A DNA stretch of 64,000 nt from Pseudomonadota bacterium (GTDB taxonomy: Bacteria > Pseudomonadota > Gammaproteobacteria > Xanthomonadales > Xanthomonadaceae): assembly GCA_018241125.1 (NCBI GenBank), contig JAFEEL010000033.1, positions 124,001-188,000 on the forward strand, read 5' to 3'. Of this stretch, positions 11,197 to 22,586 are shown piece after piece. The notes beneath the pieces are model-generated. The model was not told where the DNA came from. It did no database searches and saw only the letters and a program-made list of their open reading frames with translations. The position numbers and the translations under genes were made by a program. Every line of letters starts with the position of its first letter. Within the stretch, counting starts at the first letter, position 1.

Positions 11197-12101
11197 CGCA
11201 GTCCGGAAAAGTGCAGGTAAGCGGCGATCAGGCGATCACCCCAGAGCAACTGGATCCACCCGGCCAGCGCCAGATAGGGGCCGAACGGGATCGGCGTGGC
11301 GCGGTCACGCCCGCGCAGCGCCAGCCAGGCGCTGCCGACCACCGCTCCGACCAACGCCGAAACCATCACCATCGGCAGTACCCCGTTCAGTCCGCACCAG
11401 GCGCCCAGCGCGGCCAACAGTTTGAAGTCGCCGCGACCCATGCCTTCCTTGCCGGTGGCCAGCTTGAACAGCCAGTACACCGACCACAGGCTCAGGTAAC
11501 CGACCGCCGCACCCCACAATGCCTGCGTGGGCGTCACGAACAGGCCCACCGTGCTGATCAAAAGGCCCAGCCACAGCAGCGGGTAGGTCAGCGAATCGGG
11601 CAGCAGGGTCGTGCGCAGGTCGATCCCGGACAAGCCGATCAACAGCCATGTGTACACCAGCGCCGCCATCGCCTGCCAGCCGGGGCCAAAATGCCACACC
11701 ACCACCGCGCTGGCCACTGCGGTCAGCAGCTCGACGGCCGGGTACTGGATCGAGATCGGTGCCTTGCAGTAGCGGCAACGCCCGCCCAGCAGCAGCCAGG
11801 AAAACACCGGCACGTTGTCGAAGGCCGACAGCTGGTGATGGCACTTCGGGCAAAACGAGCGCTCGACGACGATGCCCGGCGGTTGCGGTTCCCCGGCATC
11901 GACGCGGGCTGCGTCGCCGGTGGCCTCGCCGGAGTCGGTGCCGTCGGCGCCGAGGATCTCGCGGGCATCGCGCCGCCACTGCCATTCCAGCCGGGGCGGG
12001 ATGCGCAGGATGACCACGTTGAGAAAGCTGCCGATCAGCAGCCCGAAAAAGAACGTGCAGCCGACCAACCAGGCCGGCTGCAACAGCACATCGATCAACA
12101 C
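11193..12101 (-). CDS. pilD: prepilin peptidase PilD
   Basis: Inner-membrane aspartic protease that removes the leader from type IV prepilins and methylates the new N-terminal Phe. The 302-residue product carries the two zinc CxxC pairs (C84/C87 and C109/C112), and the catalytic aspartates are in GIDLRTTLLPD and in the GxGD motif GRGDFK. Several membrane segments follow. An extra hydrophilic loop at residues ~50-75 is rich in Asp, Gly and Ala. The start is GTG at 12101. It follows pilC by 19 bases and overlaps the next gene by 4. Confidence 0.95.
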   Translation of the reverse strand: MLIDVLLQPAWLVGCTFFFGLLIGSFLNVVILRIPPRLEWQWRRDAREILGADGTDSGEATGDAARVDAGEPQPPGIVVERSFCPKCHHQLSAFDNVPVFSWLLLGGRCRYCKAPISIQYPAVELLTAVASAVVVWHFGPGWQAMAALVYTWLLIGLSGIDLRTTLLPDSLTYPLLWLGLLISTVGLFVTPTQALWGAAVGYLSLWSVYWLFKLATGKEGMGRGDFKLLAALGAWCGLNGVLPMVMVSALVGAVVGSAWLALRGRDRATPIPFGPYLALAGWIQLLWGDRLIAAYLHFSGLR

Positions 12102-12120
12102 GACACGATCTAATCGCGCC

Positions 12121-13395
12121 TCAAACCGCCGCGGCGAGCTTGAAGATGGGCAGGTACATGCCGATCACCATGCTGCCCACGAGGATGCCGATGATCACCA
12201 TGATCATCGGTTCGAGCAGGCTCGACAGCGAGTCGACCGCGTTGTTGACCTCTTCTTCATAGAACTCGGCGATCTTGAACAACATCGCGTCCAGCGCGCC
12301 GGATTCCTCGCCGATGGCCACCATCGACACCACCATGTGCGGGAACAGGTTCACCTGCTTCATGGCCAGATTGAGCTGGTAGCCGACCGCCACATCGTCG
12401 CGGATTTGCCTTACGGCATCTGCATACACGACCGAACCGGTGGCGCCACCGACGGTTTCCAGCGCCTCCACCAGCGGTACGCCGGCCTTGAAGGTCAGGG
12501 CCAAGGTGCGGGCGAAGCGCGAGATCGCCGACTCGTGCAGGATCTTGCCGATGATTGGCAACTTCAGCGCCATGCGGTCGATGAAGTGGGCGAACTTGGT
12601 CGATCGCTTGAACAGGAAGATGGTGCCGAAGATGATGCCGCCCGCGATCAGCAATACCATCCACCAGTAGGCGACCATGAAGTCCGATGCATGCACCAGC
12701 ATCATCGTGAACGCCGGCAAGTCGGCACCGAAGCTCTTGAACACCGCCTGGAACTGCGGCACCACGAAGATCAGCAGGATCGCCGAGACGATGAATGCGA
12801 CCGCGATCACCGCCGCCGGGTAGTACAGGGCTTTCTTGATTTTGCCCTTGAGGGTCTCGATGCGCTCCTTGTAAGTGGCCACGGTGTCGAGCACGGTGTC
12901 GAGCACGCCGGCGCCCTCACCGGCCTTGACCAGATTGCGATAGAGCTCGTCGAACTGCACCGGGTGCTTGCCGATCGCCTCGTGCAACGAAGATCCGCCC
13001 TCGATCTGCGTGCGGATGTCGTTGAGCAGATTCTTCAAGCGTGGGTTCTTCTGGCCGTTGCCGATGATCTCGAAGGCGCTGACCATCGGGATGCCGGCCT
13101 GCATCATGGTGGCGATCTGGCGGCTGAAGATGGCGATGTCGCGAGCGGTGATACGTGCACCACCGCCAGTGCCAAACAACGCTTTGCCCTTGGGCCGCAC
13201 CATGGTTGGATTGATGCCTTGCCGGCGCAAATCCGCACGCAACAGGTTGGCGTTGCGTGCCAGCGACTCGCCTGCCATTTTCTTGCCGCGCTTGTCGGTA
13301 CCCGACCAGACGAAGCTGGACATCGGGTTGGGGTTGCGTGGCGCAGGGGCCCCGGCGGTGGTCTGGGCGCGTACGGCGGCTTTGCTGGCGGCCAT
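12121..13395 (-). CDS. pilC: type IV pilus inner-membrane platform protein PilC
   Basis: Polytopic platform protein that couples the assembly ATPase to pilin insertion. The 424-residue product shows the GspF/PilC duplicated domain structure, each half followed by membrane segments near residues 190-235 and 390-420, with the characteristic ARxIATMMQAG-type segment and EEEVNNAVDSLSSLLEP near the C-terminus. It begins 3 bases after the pilB stop, so the two are co-transcribed. Confidence 0.95.
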   Translation of the reverse strand: MAASKAAVRAQTTAGAPAPRNPNPMSSFVWSGTDKRGKKMAGESLARNANLLRADLRRQGINPTMVRPKGKALFGTGGGARITARDIAIFSRQIATMMQAGIPMVSAFEIIGNGQKNPRLKNLLNDIRTQIEGGSSLHEAIGKHPVQFDELYRNLVKAGEGAGVLDTVLDTVATYKERIETLKGKIKKALYYPAAVIAVAFIVSAILLIFVVPQFQAVFKSFGADLPAFTMMLVHASDFMVAYWWMVLLIAGGIIFGTIFLFKRSTKFAHFIDRMALKLPIIGKILHESAISRFARTLALTFKAGVPLVEALETVGGATGSVVYADAVRQIRDDVAVGYQLNLAMKQVNLFPHMVVSMVAIGEESGALDAMLFKIAEFYEEEVNNAVDSLSSLLEPMIMVIIGILVGSMVIGMYLPIFKLAAAV

Positions 13396-13398
13396 GGC

Positions 13399-15114
<1,716 letters not shown>

Positions 15115-15338
15115 CCGTCCCCCAAAGTACGGCAGCTTGGCAGGAATCTACCGCAAAACGCGGTCAGGGGACAGGGGACGAGGAGGAGCAGCCCTGCACG
15201 GCGGGGGGGCGGAGCAAGTCGGCGCATCAGGATCCAGCGGTTGTCTGTTAGATCGCGGGTTCAGCTGTTCGGCTGCTGCTGAGTTACGCTATTGCCCAGC
15301 AAGATCACACCCATTCCCGGCAGACTTTGGCTAGCCCC

Positions 15339-16067
15339 ATGGCGAGAGTGGCGTCCCATCTTCGAAATTGGCTCGCACCGCTTCGTCACACCGTACTCCA
15401 CCCACAATGGTTCGCCTTTCGAGAAACGAAGCCGACCCGTCAGTGGGTCGGCAAGATCGCATACGGACGCGTCCTAGACATCGGCTGCGCCGATGGTTGG
15501 GCCAAGCAGGCGTTGTCCGGGCAATGCCAATACGTCGGTCTGGACTATCCCACCACCGCTCAGGGAATCTATGGAACGCGCCCGGATGTGTTCGCTGACG
15601 GCGCACGGTTGCCATTCCTCGACGATTCTTTCGATAGCGTGCTGCTGCTGGAGGTGCTCGAACACGTGGCGCAGCCCGGCGCTGTGCTGACGGAAATCCG
15701 CCGTGTGCTCAAGCCCGGCGGTGTGCTGTTGCTGAGCATGCCGTTCTTGTATCCGCTACACGACGCGCCGCACGACTACCAGCGCTATACCGCGCCGGGA
15801 TTGGCGCACACGCTCGATCAGGCCGGCCTGACTTGCGACCCGCCAGTCGCGCGCGGTGTCGGCTTCCGCGCCGTGGCCTTGCTGGCTGCGATCGCGTGCG
15901 CGGAAGTCGTGGTGGATGCGTGCATACGACGGCGCTGGCGTCTGCTGTTTTCGCCTGCGCTGATCGCCGCTGTGCCGGTCATCAACACCCTCGGCTGGTT
16001 GCTGGGAAGCATCGGCGGTAGCGCCATGCTGGCGACCGGACACCGCGTCGTCGGCCACAAGCCCTGA
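15339..16067 (+). CDS. class I SAM-dependent methyltransferase
   Basis: Predicted small-molecule or sugar methyltransferase. The 242-residue product has motif I VLDIGCADG near residue 43, the acidic residue in GLDYP, and the EVLEHV segment typical of the Methyltransf_11 group. The C-terminal ~80 residues contain two hydrophobic stretches, so the protein may associate with the membrane. A TTG start 12 bases upstream is possible but the ATG at 15339 is better. It opens the plus-strand arm of the glycan island and is 9 bases from the glycosyltransferase gene. Confidence 0.78.
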   Translation: MARVASHLRNWLAPLRHTVLHPQWFAFRETKPTRQWVGKIAYGRVLDIGCADGWAKQALSGQCQYVGLDYPTTAQGIYGTRPDVFADGARLPFLDDSFDSVLLLEVLEHVAQPGAVLTEIRRVLKPGGVLLLSMPFLYPLHDAPHDYQRYTAPGLAHTLDQAGLTCDPPVARGVGFRAVALLAAIACAEVVVDACIRRRWRLLFSPALIAAVPVINTLGWLLGSIGGSAMLATGHRVVGHKP

Positions 16068-16076
16068 ACCATCGCC

Positions 16077-17219
16077 ATGGTCGACACCCTCCTGGTGATC
16101 ACCACATCCTATCCACGCTCTGGCGACGGCAGCGAGGCCGCAGGCTCATTCGTGGCCGACATGGTGTCCGAATTGGCCTCCCGTGTTCCCGTCCGCGTGC
16201 TGGCGCCCGGCGATAGGTCGGTGGTGGAAAATGCGGGGCCGGGGGTGACCGTGCATCGTTTCGTGGCACCGCAGGGCAATCTGGGTAACCTGCGGTTGAC
16301 CAGCCCAGTCGATATGTGGCGGATTTTCAAGGTGTTGCGCGCGGGCCTTCGGGCCTCGCGGGACGCTGCCAGTGATGGCTGCGTTGGCCATGTGCTGGCC
16401 TGTTGGGCCTTGCCTTCCGGCTGGTGGGCATTGCACCTATTGCGACGACACCAAATACCGTATTCGGTGTGGATGTTGGGTAGCGATGTGTGGTCTCTGG
16501 GTCGTGTCCCGGTTGTGCGCGGCATCCTGCGCAAGGTCATGCGTCGCGCGCACCGGCGCTACGCCGATGGCCTGCTCCTGGCCGATGACAGTCGACGGAT
16601 CTGCGGGCTTGACGTGGATTTCCTCCCCTCCACGCGGCGATTGCAGGCGGGCGAGCCATCGCCTTTGTCGACGCAGCCGCCGTATCGACTGGTCTACATC
16701 GGGCGCTGGCATCCGAACAAGGGCATCGACTTGCTGCTCGATGCGCTGGCTCTGCTCGACGACAGGGACTGGGAGCGCATCGCGGAAGTGCGGATCTTCG
16801 GCGGCGGGCCGATGAACGATGAGGTTCACCGCAGGGCGAAGCCGCTGGCCGAGGTTGGGCGACCTGTCGAGGTGGCCGGGTTCATCACAAAAGAGGAAGC
16901 CGAGCGGGCGATCGTGCGGGCCGACTACCTGCTGATCCCGTCGCGGATCGAGAGCATTCCGGTCGTGTTCTCCGATGCGATGAAGCTGGGCCGACCGGTG
17001 GTGGCGATGCCGGTCGGCGATTTCCCGGCTTTGTTCGCAAAGGCTAGCTTCGGAGTGCTCGCCAAGAAGGCGACGGCGATCGAACTGGTCAACGCCCTGC
17101 GCGCAGCGCTGACGGCCTCGCCTGAGTCTTTCGCGAAGGGCGTGCGGTGCCACGCGAGCGACTTCGACCTGTCGGCCATCGCCGATCGCTTGCTGGCTGA
17201 GGCGTTCGGCCATGGCTGA
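16077..17219 (+). CDS. glycosyltransferase, GT4 type (GT-B fold)
   Basis: Predicted retaining glycosyltransferase acting on a nucleotide-sugar donor. The 380-residue product has an N-terminal acceptor domain with a glycine/serine loop, and a C-terminal donor domain marked by YIGRWHPNKGIDLLLDAL and a glutamate-containing donor motif in IPSRIESIPVVFSDAM, which replaces the more usual EGFG form. Donor and acceptor cannot be read from the sequence. It overlaps the next methyltransferase gene by 8 bases. Confidence 0.85.
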   Translation: MVDTLLVITTSYPRSGDGSEAAGSFVADMVSELASRVPVRVLAPGDRSVVENAGPGVTVHRFVAPQGNLGNLRLTSPVDMWRIFKVLRAGLRASRDAASDGCVGHVLACWALPSGWWALHLLRRHQIPYSVWMLGSDVWSLGRVPVVRGILRKVMRRAHRRYADGLLLADDSRRICGLDVDFLPSTRRLQAGEPSPLSTQPPYRLVYIGRWHPNKGIDLLLDALALLDDRDWERIAEVRIFGGGPMNDEVHRRAKPLAEVGRPVEVAGFITKEEAERAIVRADYLLIPSRIESIPVVFSDAMKLGRPVVAMPVGDFPALFAKASFGVLAKKATAIELVNALRAALTASPESFAKGVRCHASDFDLSAIADRLLAEAFGHG

Positions 17220-17949
17220 AGACCTGCGCGACGCCAACGATCCTCGTTGGGGACAGGCCGGCCGGGAGGCCAAGGCCGACGCGATCGTGCATACTCTGCG
17301 TGCCTGCTGTGGCGGGCGGCTGCCGCGTGGCACATGGCTGGACGTCGGTTGCGGCAGCGGCGGCATTGCGGCGTCGTTGGCGACCCATGCCGACAAGGCC
17401 GTCGGAGTGGATCCGGAATCGTGGGCGCGTTGGAGCGCGTATCGTGAAGTGCATGCGAATCTCGAGTTCCAGGTCGGCGGCTATCGGAATCTGGAAGAGT
17501 TCCTCGGGCCCGAGTCGTGCGACGTCGTCGTCTGCAATCAAGTCTACGAGCACGTCGACGACCCGCAAGCGTTGCTGCGCGCCATTCACGCGGTCATGAA
17601 GCCGAATGGGACTTGCTATTTCGCCGGGCCGAACCTGCTGTGGCCGATCGAGCCGCATGTGTTCTGGCCGTTCGTGCACTGGTTGCCGCGACGGTTCGCT
17701 CAAAACGCCATGCGTAGTCTGGGTTCGCGGCGGGCGAACGATCTGGACGCCTTCTCCACCCACTACTGGCGGCTACGTCGTTGGTTTCGCGAGAGCGGCT
17801 TCGCGGCCCAGGTCACCATTGGTGCCAGGCTGGATGGCGCGTTGGTTGCCCGCGGCGCAGGCTTGCGTCTTCCCCGCCCCTTGGGTCGTTTGATCGACGC
17901 TATGGCGCCATCGTCGCCGGGCTTCGTGTTTTGCGTTCGCAAGGTATGA
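17212..17949 (+). CDS. class I SAM-dependent methyltransferase
   Basis: The 245-residue product has motif I WLDVGCGSGGIA at about residues 43-54, GVDPE for ribose binding, and VCNQVYEHVDD as the catalytic-region signature of the Methyltransf_23 group. A hydrophobic segment near FWPFVHWLP is shared with glycan-cluster methyltransferases. It starts inside the previous gene and its stop overlaps the next ATG (ATGA), so the four genes from 16077 are translationally linked. Confidence 0.8.
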   Translation: MAEDLRDANDPRWGQAGREAKADAIVHTLRACCGGRLPRGTWLDVGCGSGGIAASLATHADKAVGVDPESWARWSAYREVHANLEFQVGGYRNLEEFLGPESCDVVVCNQVYEHVDDPQALLRAIHAVMKPNGTCYFAGPNLLWPIEPHVFWPFVHWLPRRFAQNAMRSLGSRRANDLDAFSTHYWRLRRWFRESGFAAQVTIGARLDGALVARGAGLRLPRPLGRLIDAMAPSSPGFVFCVRKV

Positions 17950-18971
17950 GTTCCGGGATGGCCGATGATCTCCGGATGGGGTGGCAAATTTCAGCCCAAG
18001 CCCATCCGGACCATGCCAAATGGGCCCAATATGGCGGCCGGCTGTTCGCCACCACTGCATGGGCAAAAGTGTTGGCGACACTTGGAGCCGAGCCGTTGCA
18101 TGCGTGGCACCCAGGTCGTGGTGTCGGCGTGGTAGTGCCGGTGTTTCGACGTTTCGGTTTCCGCATTGGCTTCCTTGGTCTTCCTTGGGCGGGCGAGGAG
18201 TTCGACGCGATGCCTGCTGGCGCTCTCGCGCAATGCGCAGCCGGCATTGCCGCGACGGCAAGACTCGCCTTCGTGCGGGTCACTCAGGGCATGCAGATGC
18301 AATTGGATTCAAGGGCTGCGGGGGTCCGGCCCGAGGCGTGGATCGCCGATTTGCCTACGTGGCGCTTAACGGATCACAAGCGTCTGCGCAAGGATCTTGC
18401 GTTTGCACGAAGAGCTGCGCCGGCAATGGAGCTGGCAGATCGCGGGTTTGATGCCGAGGTCTGTCACGCGCTGTATGCTGCGACCGTAGCCCGGAACAGT
18501 GGAACTGCTCGCTATGGGCCGGGCTATTTCGTCGCCCTTGCTGAGCTGGCGATCGACGATCCATTGCTGGCGTTTTTCGTCGCCAAGGAGGGTTCTCGCA
18601 TCCGGGGTTTTGCGGTCGTGGCACTGCACGGTAAGGTGGCGAACTATCTGCATGGTGCAGTGGATGCGGAGGGGCGTCGTCAAGGCATCAGTGACCTGTT
18701 GTTGGAACGGTTGGTGAGTTTTGCTCGAGATGCAAGGATGCAGCGTTTTACGCTAATGGCGTCGCCATGGACGCAGCCAGGCCTGCTACGATTCAAGGAA
18801 AAGTGGGCTGATCGCAAGGGGCTGTCTGTGACCTATGACTACGGTTATGGGTTACTCGGCACTTGTGCGGCGCGGGCTTCTCGCTGGCGAAGTCGCCAGG
18901 ATCACATATCGGCCACGCACATATCGGCCACGCACGCCGCGAACCCTGAAGTGTTTCGCACGGAGGATTAG
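17946..18971 (+). CDS. FemAB / GNAT-like acyltransferase
   Basis: The 341-residue product resembles the FemAB/BioF2-like group of acyl or aminoacyl transferases found in polysaccharide clusters: a weak N-terminal lobe and a GNAT-like C-terminal lobe with LAFFVAKEGSRIRGFAVV and GISDLLLERLV. The frame extends 165 bases upstream, but the ATG at 17946 overlaps the previous stop (ATGA) and fits. The last residues contain a duplicated HISAT unit made by a 15-bp tandem duplication at 18903-18935. Substrate unknown; transfer of an acyl or amino acid group to a sugar is an inference. Confidence 0.65.
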   Translation: MSSGMADDLRMGWQISAQAHPDHAKWAQYGGRLFATTAWAKVLATLGAEPLHAWHPGRGVGVVVPVFRRFGFRIGFLGLPWAGEEFDAMPAGALAQCAAGIAATARLAFVRVTQGMQMQLDSRAAGVRPEAWIADLPTWRLTDHKRLRKDLAFARRAAPAMELADRGFDAEVCHALYAATVARNSGTARYGPGYFVALAELAIDDPLLAFFVAKEGSRIRGFAVVALHGKVANYLHGAVDAEGRRQGISDLLLERLVSFARDARMQRFTLMASPWTQPGLLRFKEKWADRKGLSVTYDYGYGLLGTCAARASRWRSRQDHISATHISATHAANPEVFRTED

Positions 18972-18974
18972 TGC

Positions 18975-19544
18975 ATGGAAGCCGGAGTAGGGCAACACAC
19001 ACGTCCCTTATTTCTGGAGGTACTTTCCGAGGTCACCGGTGCGTATCGGCTCGCTGCGTTGCGCCACAAGGCATCGATTGCGTGGTCGGCCAAAGTCAAG
19101 ACCCCTTCACGCTTGACACTGGGCCACCACGTTACGATACAAGCCGGCGCGGTCATACATTGCGGTGGAAAGGCATGGTCCGACTTCAATGGCTATGTCA
19201 GATTGGGCAATGGTGTTGTCGTCGGGCGGTACTGCGTCCTGTACGGTGCCGGCGGGATCGAACTGGGCGATTTCGTGCACCTTGGGCCTGGATCGCAGCT
19301 GATCTCGCAATCCGGCAGGCACGATGCCAAGCGGCTGGGATCCGATCCGACCTTCCATTTCGCTCCGATCCTGATCGGCGCCGGGAGCTGGATCGGCGCC
19401 GGCGCGGTGGTTCTGGGTGGGTCGACGCTCGGTTGTTGCGTCAATGTCGCCCCGAATTCGGTAGTCGCCGGGAACGTACCCGACTACGCGGTCGTGGTCG
19501 GCAACCCGGCACGCGTGCTGATGAAGAACGAGGTGATCAGGTGA
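18975..19544 (+). CDS. left-handed beta-helix acyltransferase
   Basis: The 189-residue product has the hexapeptide-repeat pattern of LbH acetyltransferases across residues ~45-185 (for example IGAGSWIGAGAVVLGG and VVAGNVPDYAVVVGNPARV). The closing segment is typical of WbbJ/NodL-like sugar O-acetyltransferases. It lies 3 bases after the FemAB-like gene and its stop overlaps the GTG of the next gene. A role in adding an acetyl or other acyl group to a glycan is likely; the acceptor is unknown. Confidence 0.82.
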   Translation: MEAGVGQHTRPLFLEVLSEVTGAYRLAALRHKASIAWSAKVKTPSRLTLGHHVTIQAGAVIHCGGKAWSDFNGYVRLGNGVVVGRYCVLYGAGGIELGDFVHLGPGSQLISQSGRHDAKRLGSDPTFHFAPILIGAGSWIGAGAVVLGGSTLGCCVNVAPNSVVAGNVPDYAVVVGNPARVLMKNEVIR

Positions 19545-20455
19545 ATGCCGGACAAACGCATCCGCTGTTGGACGCATTGGTTGAGCGCATCGTCGCCGAC
19601 AGCCCGATGCAGGGCCGTTCCCTGCCCGCGGCCGTCGCGGCGCTCGAGTCCGGAGAAGCGGAGGAACTCGAGGGCTACCTTCGCTTCTGCGCGAGCGAAG
19701 GGTGGGGCGCAGAGCGCATGGCGCAGGCTTACATCACCATCGCCAACGACACGTTGCGCGAGCAGATTTATTTCCAGAGGAACAACCGCTACCGCCACGA
19801 CCGCTTCGATGCCGTCGCCGAGACGGTGTATTTCGACGCCGACTACATGGCGCGCTACATGTACGGGCTCGCCCTCACCCTGTACCTGTGGCCCAACCAT
19901 CTGCAGATCTTCCGCCACTTCCGCGGCGTGCTCGCCGGCATGCGCGGAGGAAGCTACCTCGAAGTCGGCCCCGGCCATGGCGCATTCTTCCGCCAGGCCG
20001 TGCTGCACGGTGGCTTCCGGGACTGCGTCGGCGTCGACATCAGTCCGACCTCGTTGGGCATGACCCGGCGCGTGCTGGAGTCGCTCTGGACGGAAGCGAA
20101 AAGTTTCTGGCGCCTGGTCGAGGCCGACCTGCTCGCGGCCGCCGAACTCGGTGGCAACTACGACATGGTCGTGATGGGCGAAGTGCTCGAGCACGTCGAG
20201 GAACCGGGACGCTTCCTCGAACGCCTCCGCGAACTCGCAGCTCCCGGCGCGACGCTTTACGTGACCACCGCGGTGAACGCACCGGCGATCGACCACATCT
20301 ACCTGTTCCGCAGCGTGGCGGAAGTCGAGGATCTTGCACGCGCCGCGGGCCTGGCGGTGCGCGATGTCCTGGCCACGCCCTACGTCGGTTGCACCATGGA
20401 GGAAACCGTGCGGCGCGGGCTGGCGATCAATGTCGCGCTGGTGCTGACGCGGTGA
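19541..20455 (+). CDS. class I SAM-dependent methyltransferase
   Basis: The 304-residue product has an N-terminal helical extension of ~115 residues, then motif I YLEVGPGHGAFF, the acidic VGVDIS, and MVVMGEVLEHVEEP. The GTG start at 19541 overlaps the previous stop (GTGA) and is much better supported than a start at 18971 in the same open frame, which would run across another gene. The long N-terminal extension sets it apart from the two methyltransferases upstream. It is coupled to a VOC protein, so the pair may act on the same intermediate (inference). Confidence 0.8.
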   Translation: MNAGQTHPLLDALVERIVADSPMQGRSLPAAVAALESGEAEELEGYLRFCASEGWGAERMAQAYITIANDTLREQIYFQRNNRYRHDRFDAVAETVYFDADYMARYMYGLALTLYLWPNHLQIFRHFRGVLAGMRGGSYLEVGPGHGAFFRQAVLHGGFRDCVGVDISPTSLGMTRRVLESLWTEAKSFWRLVEADLLAAAELGGNYDMVVMGEVLEHVEEPGRFLERLRELAAPGATLYVTTAVNAPAIDHIYLFRSVAEVEDLARAAGLAVRDVLATPYVGCTMEETVRRGLAINVALVLTR

Positions 20456-20895
20456 TCGCGCTCGCGGGCTTCCGTTTCCACCACTGCGGCCTCGCCGCGG
20501 CCGATCCGGACAAGGCAGCGGCGTTTGCCGCGAAGCTCGGCTATGCCTGCGGCCCGTCGGTATTCGATGAAAAGCAGGACGTGCACCTGCGCTGGTGCGA
20601 ACACAGCAGCGCGCCTGCCCTAGAAATCGTCTCGCCCGCCGGCCCGGACGGTCCGCTGAAGAACATCCTGTTGGGCCAGCCAAGCAGCTTCTATCATTTG
20701 TGCTATGAGATCGCCTCGGACACGGCAGGCGCGCTGGAACATTTGCGTGCCGACGGGACGCGCGTGGTGACGGTGGTTCCGCCTGTGCCCGCGGTATTGT
20801 TCGGGGGGCGGAAGGTCAGCTTCCACATGGTGCGCGGTTTCGGCCTGCTGGAGCTGCTCGAACCCGCGCAAGCTGGGGATGGGCGCGCGCCGTGA
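20452..20895 (+). CDS. VOC (glyoxalase-like) family protein
   Basis: A 147-residue vicinal-oxygen-chelate protein: FRFHHCGLAAADPDKAAAF is a typical first beta-alpha unit, and FYHLCYEI and LLELLEP carry candidate metal ligands (H, E). VOC proteins of this type occur next to FkbH and ACP genes in glycan clusters, where their reaction is not established. The start is GTG at 20452, overlapping the methyltransferase stop, and the stop overlaps the GTG of the FkbH-like gene. Confidence 0.75.
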   Translation: MIALAGFRFHHCGLAAADPDKAAAFAAKLGYACGPSVFDEKQDVHLRWCEHSSAPALEIVSPAGPDGPLKNILLGQPSSFYHLCYEIASDTAGALEHLRADGTRVVTVVPPVPAVLFGGRKVSFHMVRGFGLLELLEPAQAGDGRAP

Positions 20896-22586
20896 GCGAC
20901 GCGAAGAAGGTTCGCTTCATCCGCAATTTCACGGCCGAGCCGATCGAGCCGGTGCTGAAGCGCGAGCTGGCTGACCAGGGCATCGCGGTGCACTGTGAGT
21001 TCGGGGGATTCGCCACGGCAGCCGAGGAAATCGCTTCCCTCGGCAAGACGCCGGCCGTCGACCTGACGGTGCTCGCGTTGGGACTGGAGATGTCCTCGCC
21101 GGATTTTGGCCATGCCGACTGGGATGCGCAAGCTGCCTGCAACAACTTGCTGGCACTGGCGCGCGAGGCGGTGGCGCGTTGCGGCGGCATGCTGGTGATG
21201 AACACGGCGCTGGCCCCGTTGTACGACGCGCTCGGAGGCGCCAACACGGCGAGTCGGCGTTCTGCGGCGGCTGAGGTGGATGCGCTGAACTTGGCTCTGC
21301 GCGAATTGGTTGCCACGGATCCGGTGCGCATCGCGCTCGCTGACTGGGTGGCCTATTCACGGCAGTTGGGCGAGGCCGAGACCTACGATCGTCGCTTCTG
21401 GTTTAGTAGCGGCGCACCATTCGGCCGTCGCTTTCTGGCACGTTACGCGCGCGACATCGCTGCGCCTCTGCGGATCACCGCCGGCAAGGTGCGCAAGTGC
21501 CTGGTGCTCGATTGCGACAACACGCTGTGGGGCGGTGTGGTCGGCGAGGACGGTCTGGATGGCATCCAGTTATCAGCGGATTCGGCACCCGGAGTGTATT
21601 TCCGTGAATTTCAGCGCGCCGTGCTCGATCTGCATGCACGCGGGGTGGCGATTGCGCTGGCGAGCAAGAACAACGAAGCCGATGTCATGGATGTGCTCGA
21701 ACGCCATCCGTGCTCGTTGCTGCGGCGAGAGCACTTGTCGGCGTGGCGGATCAACTGGGAGGAAAAGCCGGTCTCGCTTGCCGCCATAGCCGCGGAACTC
21801 AATCTTGGCCTGGATGCATTGGTGTTCATCGACGACAACCCAATGGAATGCGAACTGGTGACAAAGGCATTGCCTCAGGTGCAGGTGCTGCAGGTACCGC
21901 CCGCGTCTGAAGAGCTCGTAACCTGGATGCAACGCAATGATCCCTTCGCTGCATTGGCAGTGACCACGGCCGATCGCGAACGCAACGCGAGTTATCGACA
22001 GAATCGGCAGCGCGACGCGTTTTCAGCGGAGGTCGGCGATCTCACCGCGTACAAACGCCAGATCGGCGCAGAACTGCGGGTGCGCGGTGTGGGCGAAGCC
22101 GATGTCGCACGCGTGGCGCAGTTGCTGCAACGCAGCAACCAATTCAACCTGACCACGCGCCGCTACGGTCTGGACGAGGTTCGTGCAATTCTTGTGGACA
22201 AGGAAGCGATGGTGCTATGCGCGGAACTGAAAGACCGATTCGGTGATCTCGGGCTGATCGGTGTGGCGATCATACGACGCGGCAACGACCGCGCGCGCAT
22301 CGACAGCTTGCTGATGAGTTGCCGTGCGCTGGGGCGCGATGCCGAACTGGCGTTTGCAGCGGCGTTGTATGGGAAGATCGCCACGACTTGGAAATCGCGC
22401 TGGATCGAGGCCGAGTTTGTGGCGTCGGCCAAGAACGCGATGGTCGCGGATTTCTGGGTGCGTGCCGGTCTGTTGCGGTCGAATACGGATCCCGAGGGCG
22501 ATGTCGTGGTCTTCCATGCCGACGCGGACGCGCAGAAGCTGCACGAGGTCTTGCCCGATTACGTGAAACTGACGGTGGAGCCATGA
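20892..22586 (+). CDS. FkbH-like HAD-IIIC domain protein
   Basis: FkbH-type enzymes load a glyceryl or related three-carbon unit from a phosphorylated glycerate onto an acyl carrier protein. The 564-residue product has the HAD signature LDCDNTLWGG with D207 and D209, a following VFIDDN motif, and a C-terminal GNAT-like region (LIGVAIIRRGNDRARIDSL). The partner carrier protein is encoded directly downstream, 4 bases overlapping. The GTG at 20892 overlaps the VOC stop. The glyceryl-loading reaction is known for FkbH relatives; its use here on a glycan is inferred. Confidence 0.87.
   Translation: MSDAKKVRFIRNFTAEPIEPVLKRELADQGIAVHCEFGGFATAAEEIASLGKTPAVDLTVLALGLEMSSPDFGHADWDAQAACNNLLALAREAVARCGGMLVMNTALAPLYDALGGANTASRRSAAAEVDALNLALRELVATDPVRIALADWVAYSRQLGEAETYDRRFWFSSGAPFGRRFLARYARDIAAPLRITAGKVRKCLVLDCDNTLWGGVVGEDGLDGIQLSADSAPGVYFREFQRAVLDLHARGVAIALASKNNEADVMDVLERHPCSLLRREHLSAWRINWEEKPVSLAAIAAELNLGLDALVFIDDNPMECELVTKALPQVQVLQVPPASEELVTWMQRNDPFAALAVTTADRERNASYRQNRQRDAFSAEVGDLTAYKRQIGAELRVRGVGEADVARVAQLLQRSNQFNLTTRRYGLDEVRAILVDKEAMVLCAELKDRFGDLGLIGVAIIRRGNDRARIDSLLMSCRALGRDAELAFAAALYGKIATTWKSRWIEAEFVASAKNAMVADFWVRAGLLRSNTDPEGDVVVFHADADAQKLHEVLPDYVKLTVEP

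Noticed and set aside
15115..15338. sigma-54 promoter for pilB
   Set aside because: TGGCAGGAATC at about 15138 is on the wrong strand for pilB and lacks a -12 TTGC element.
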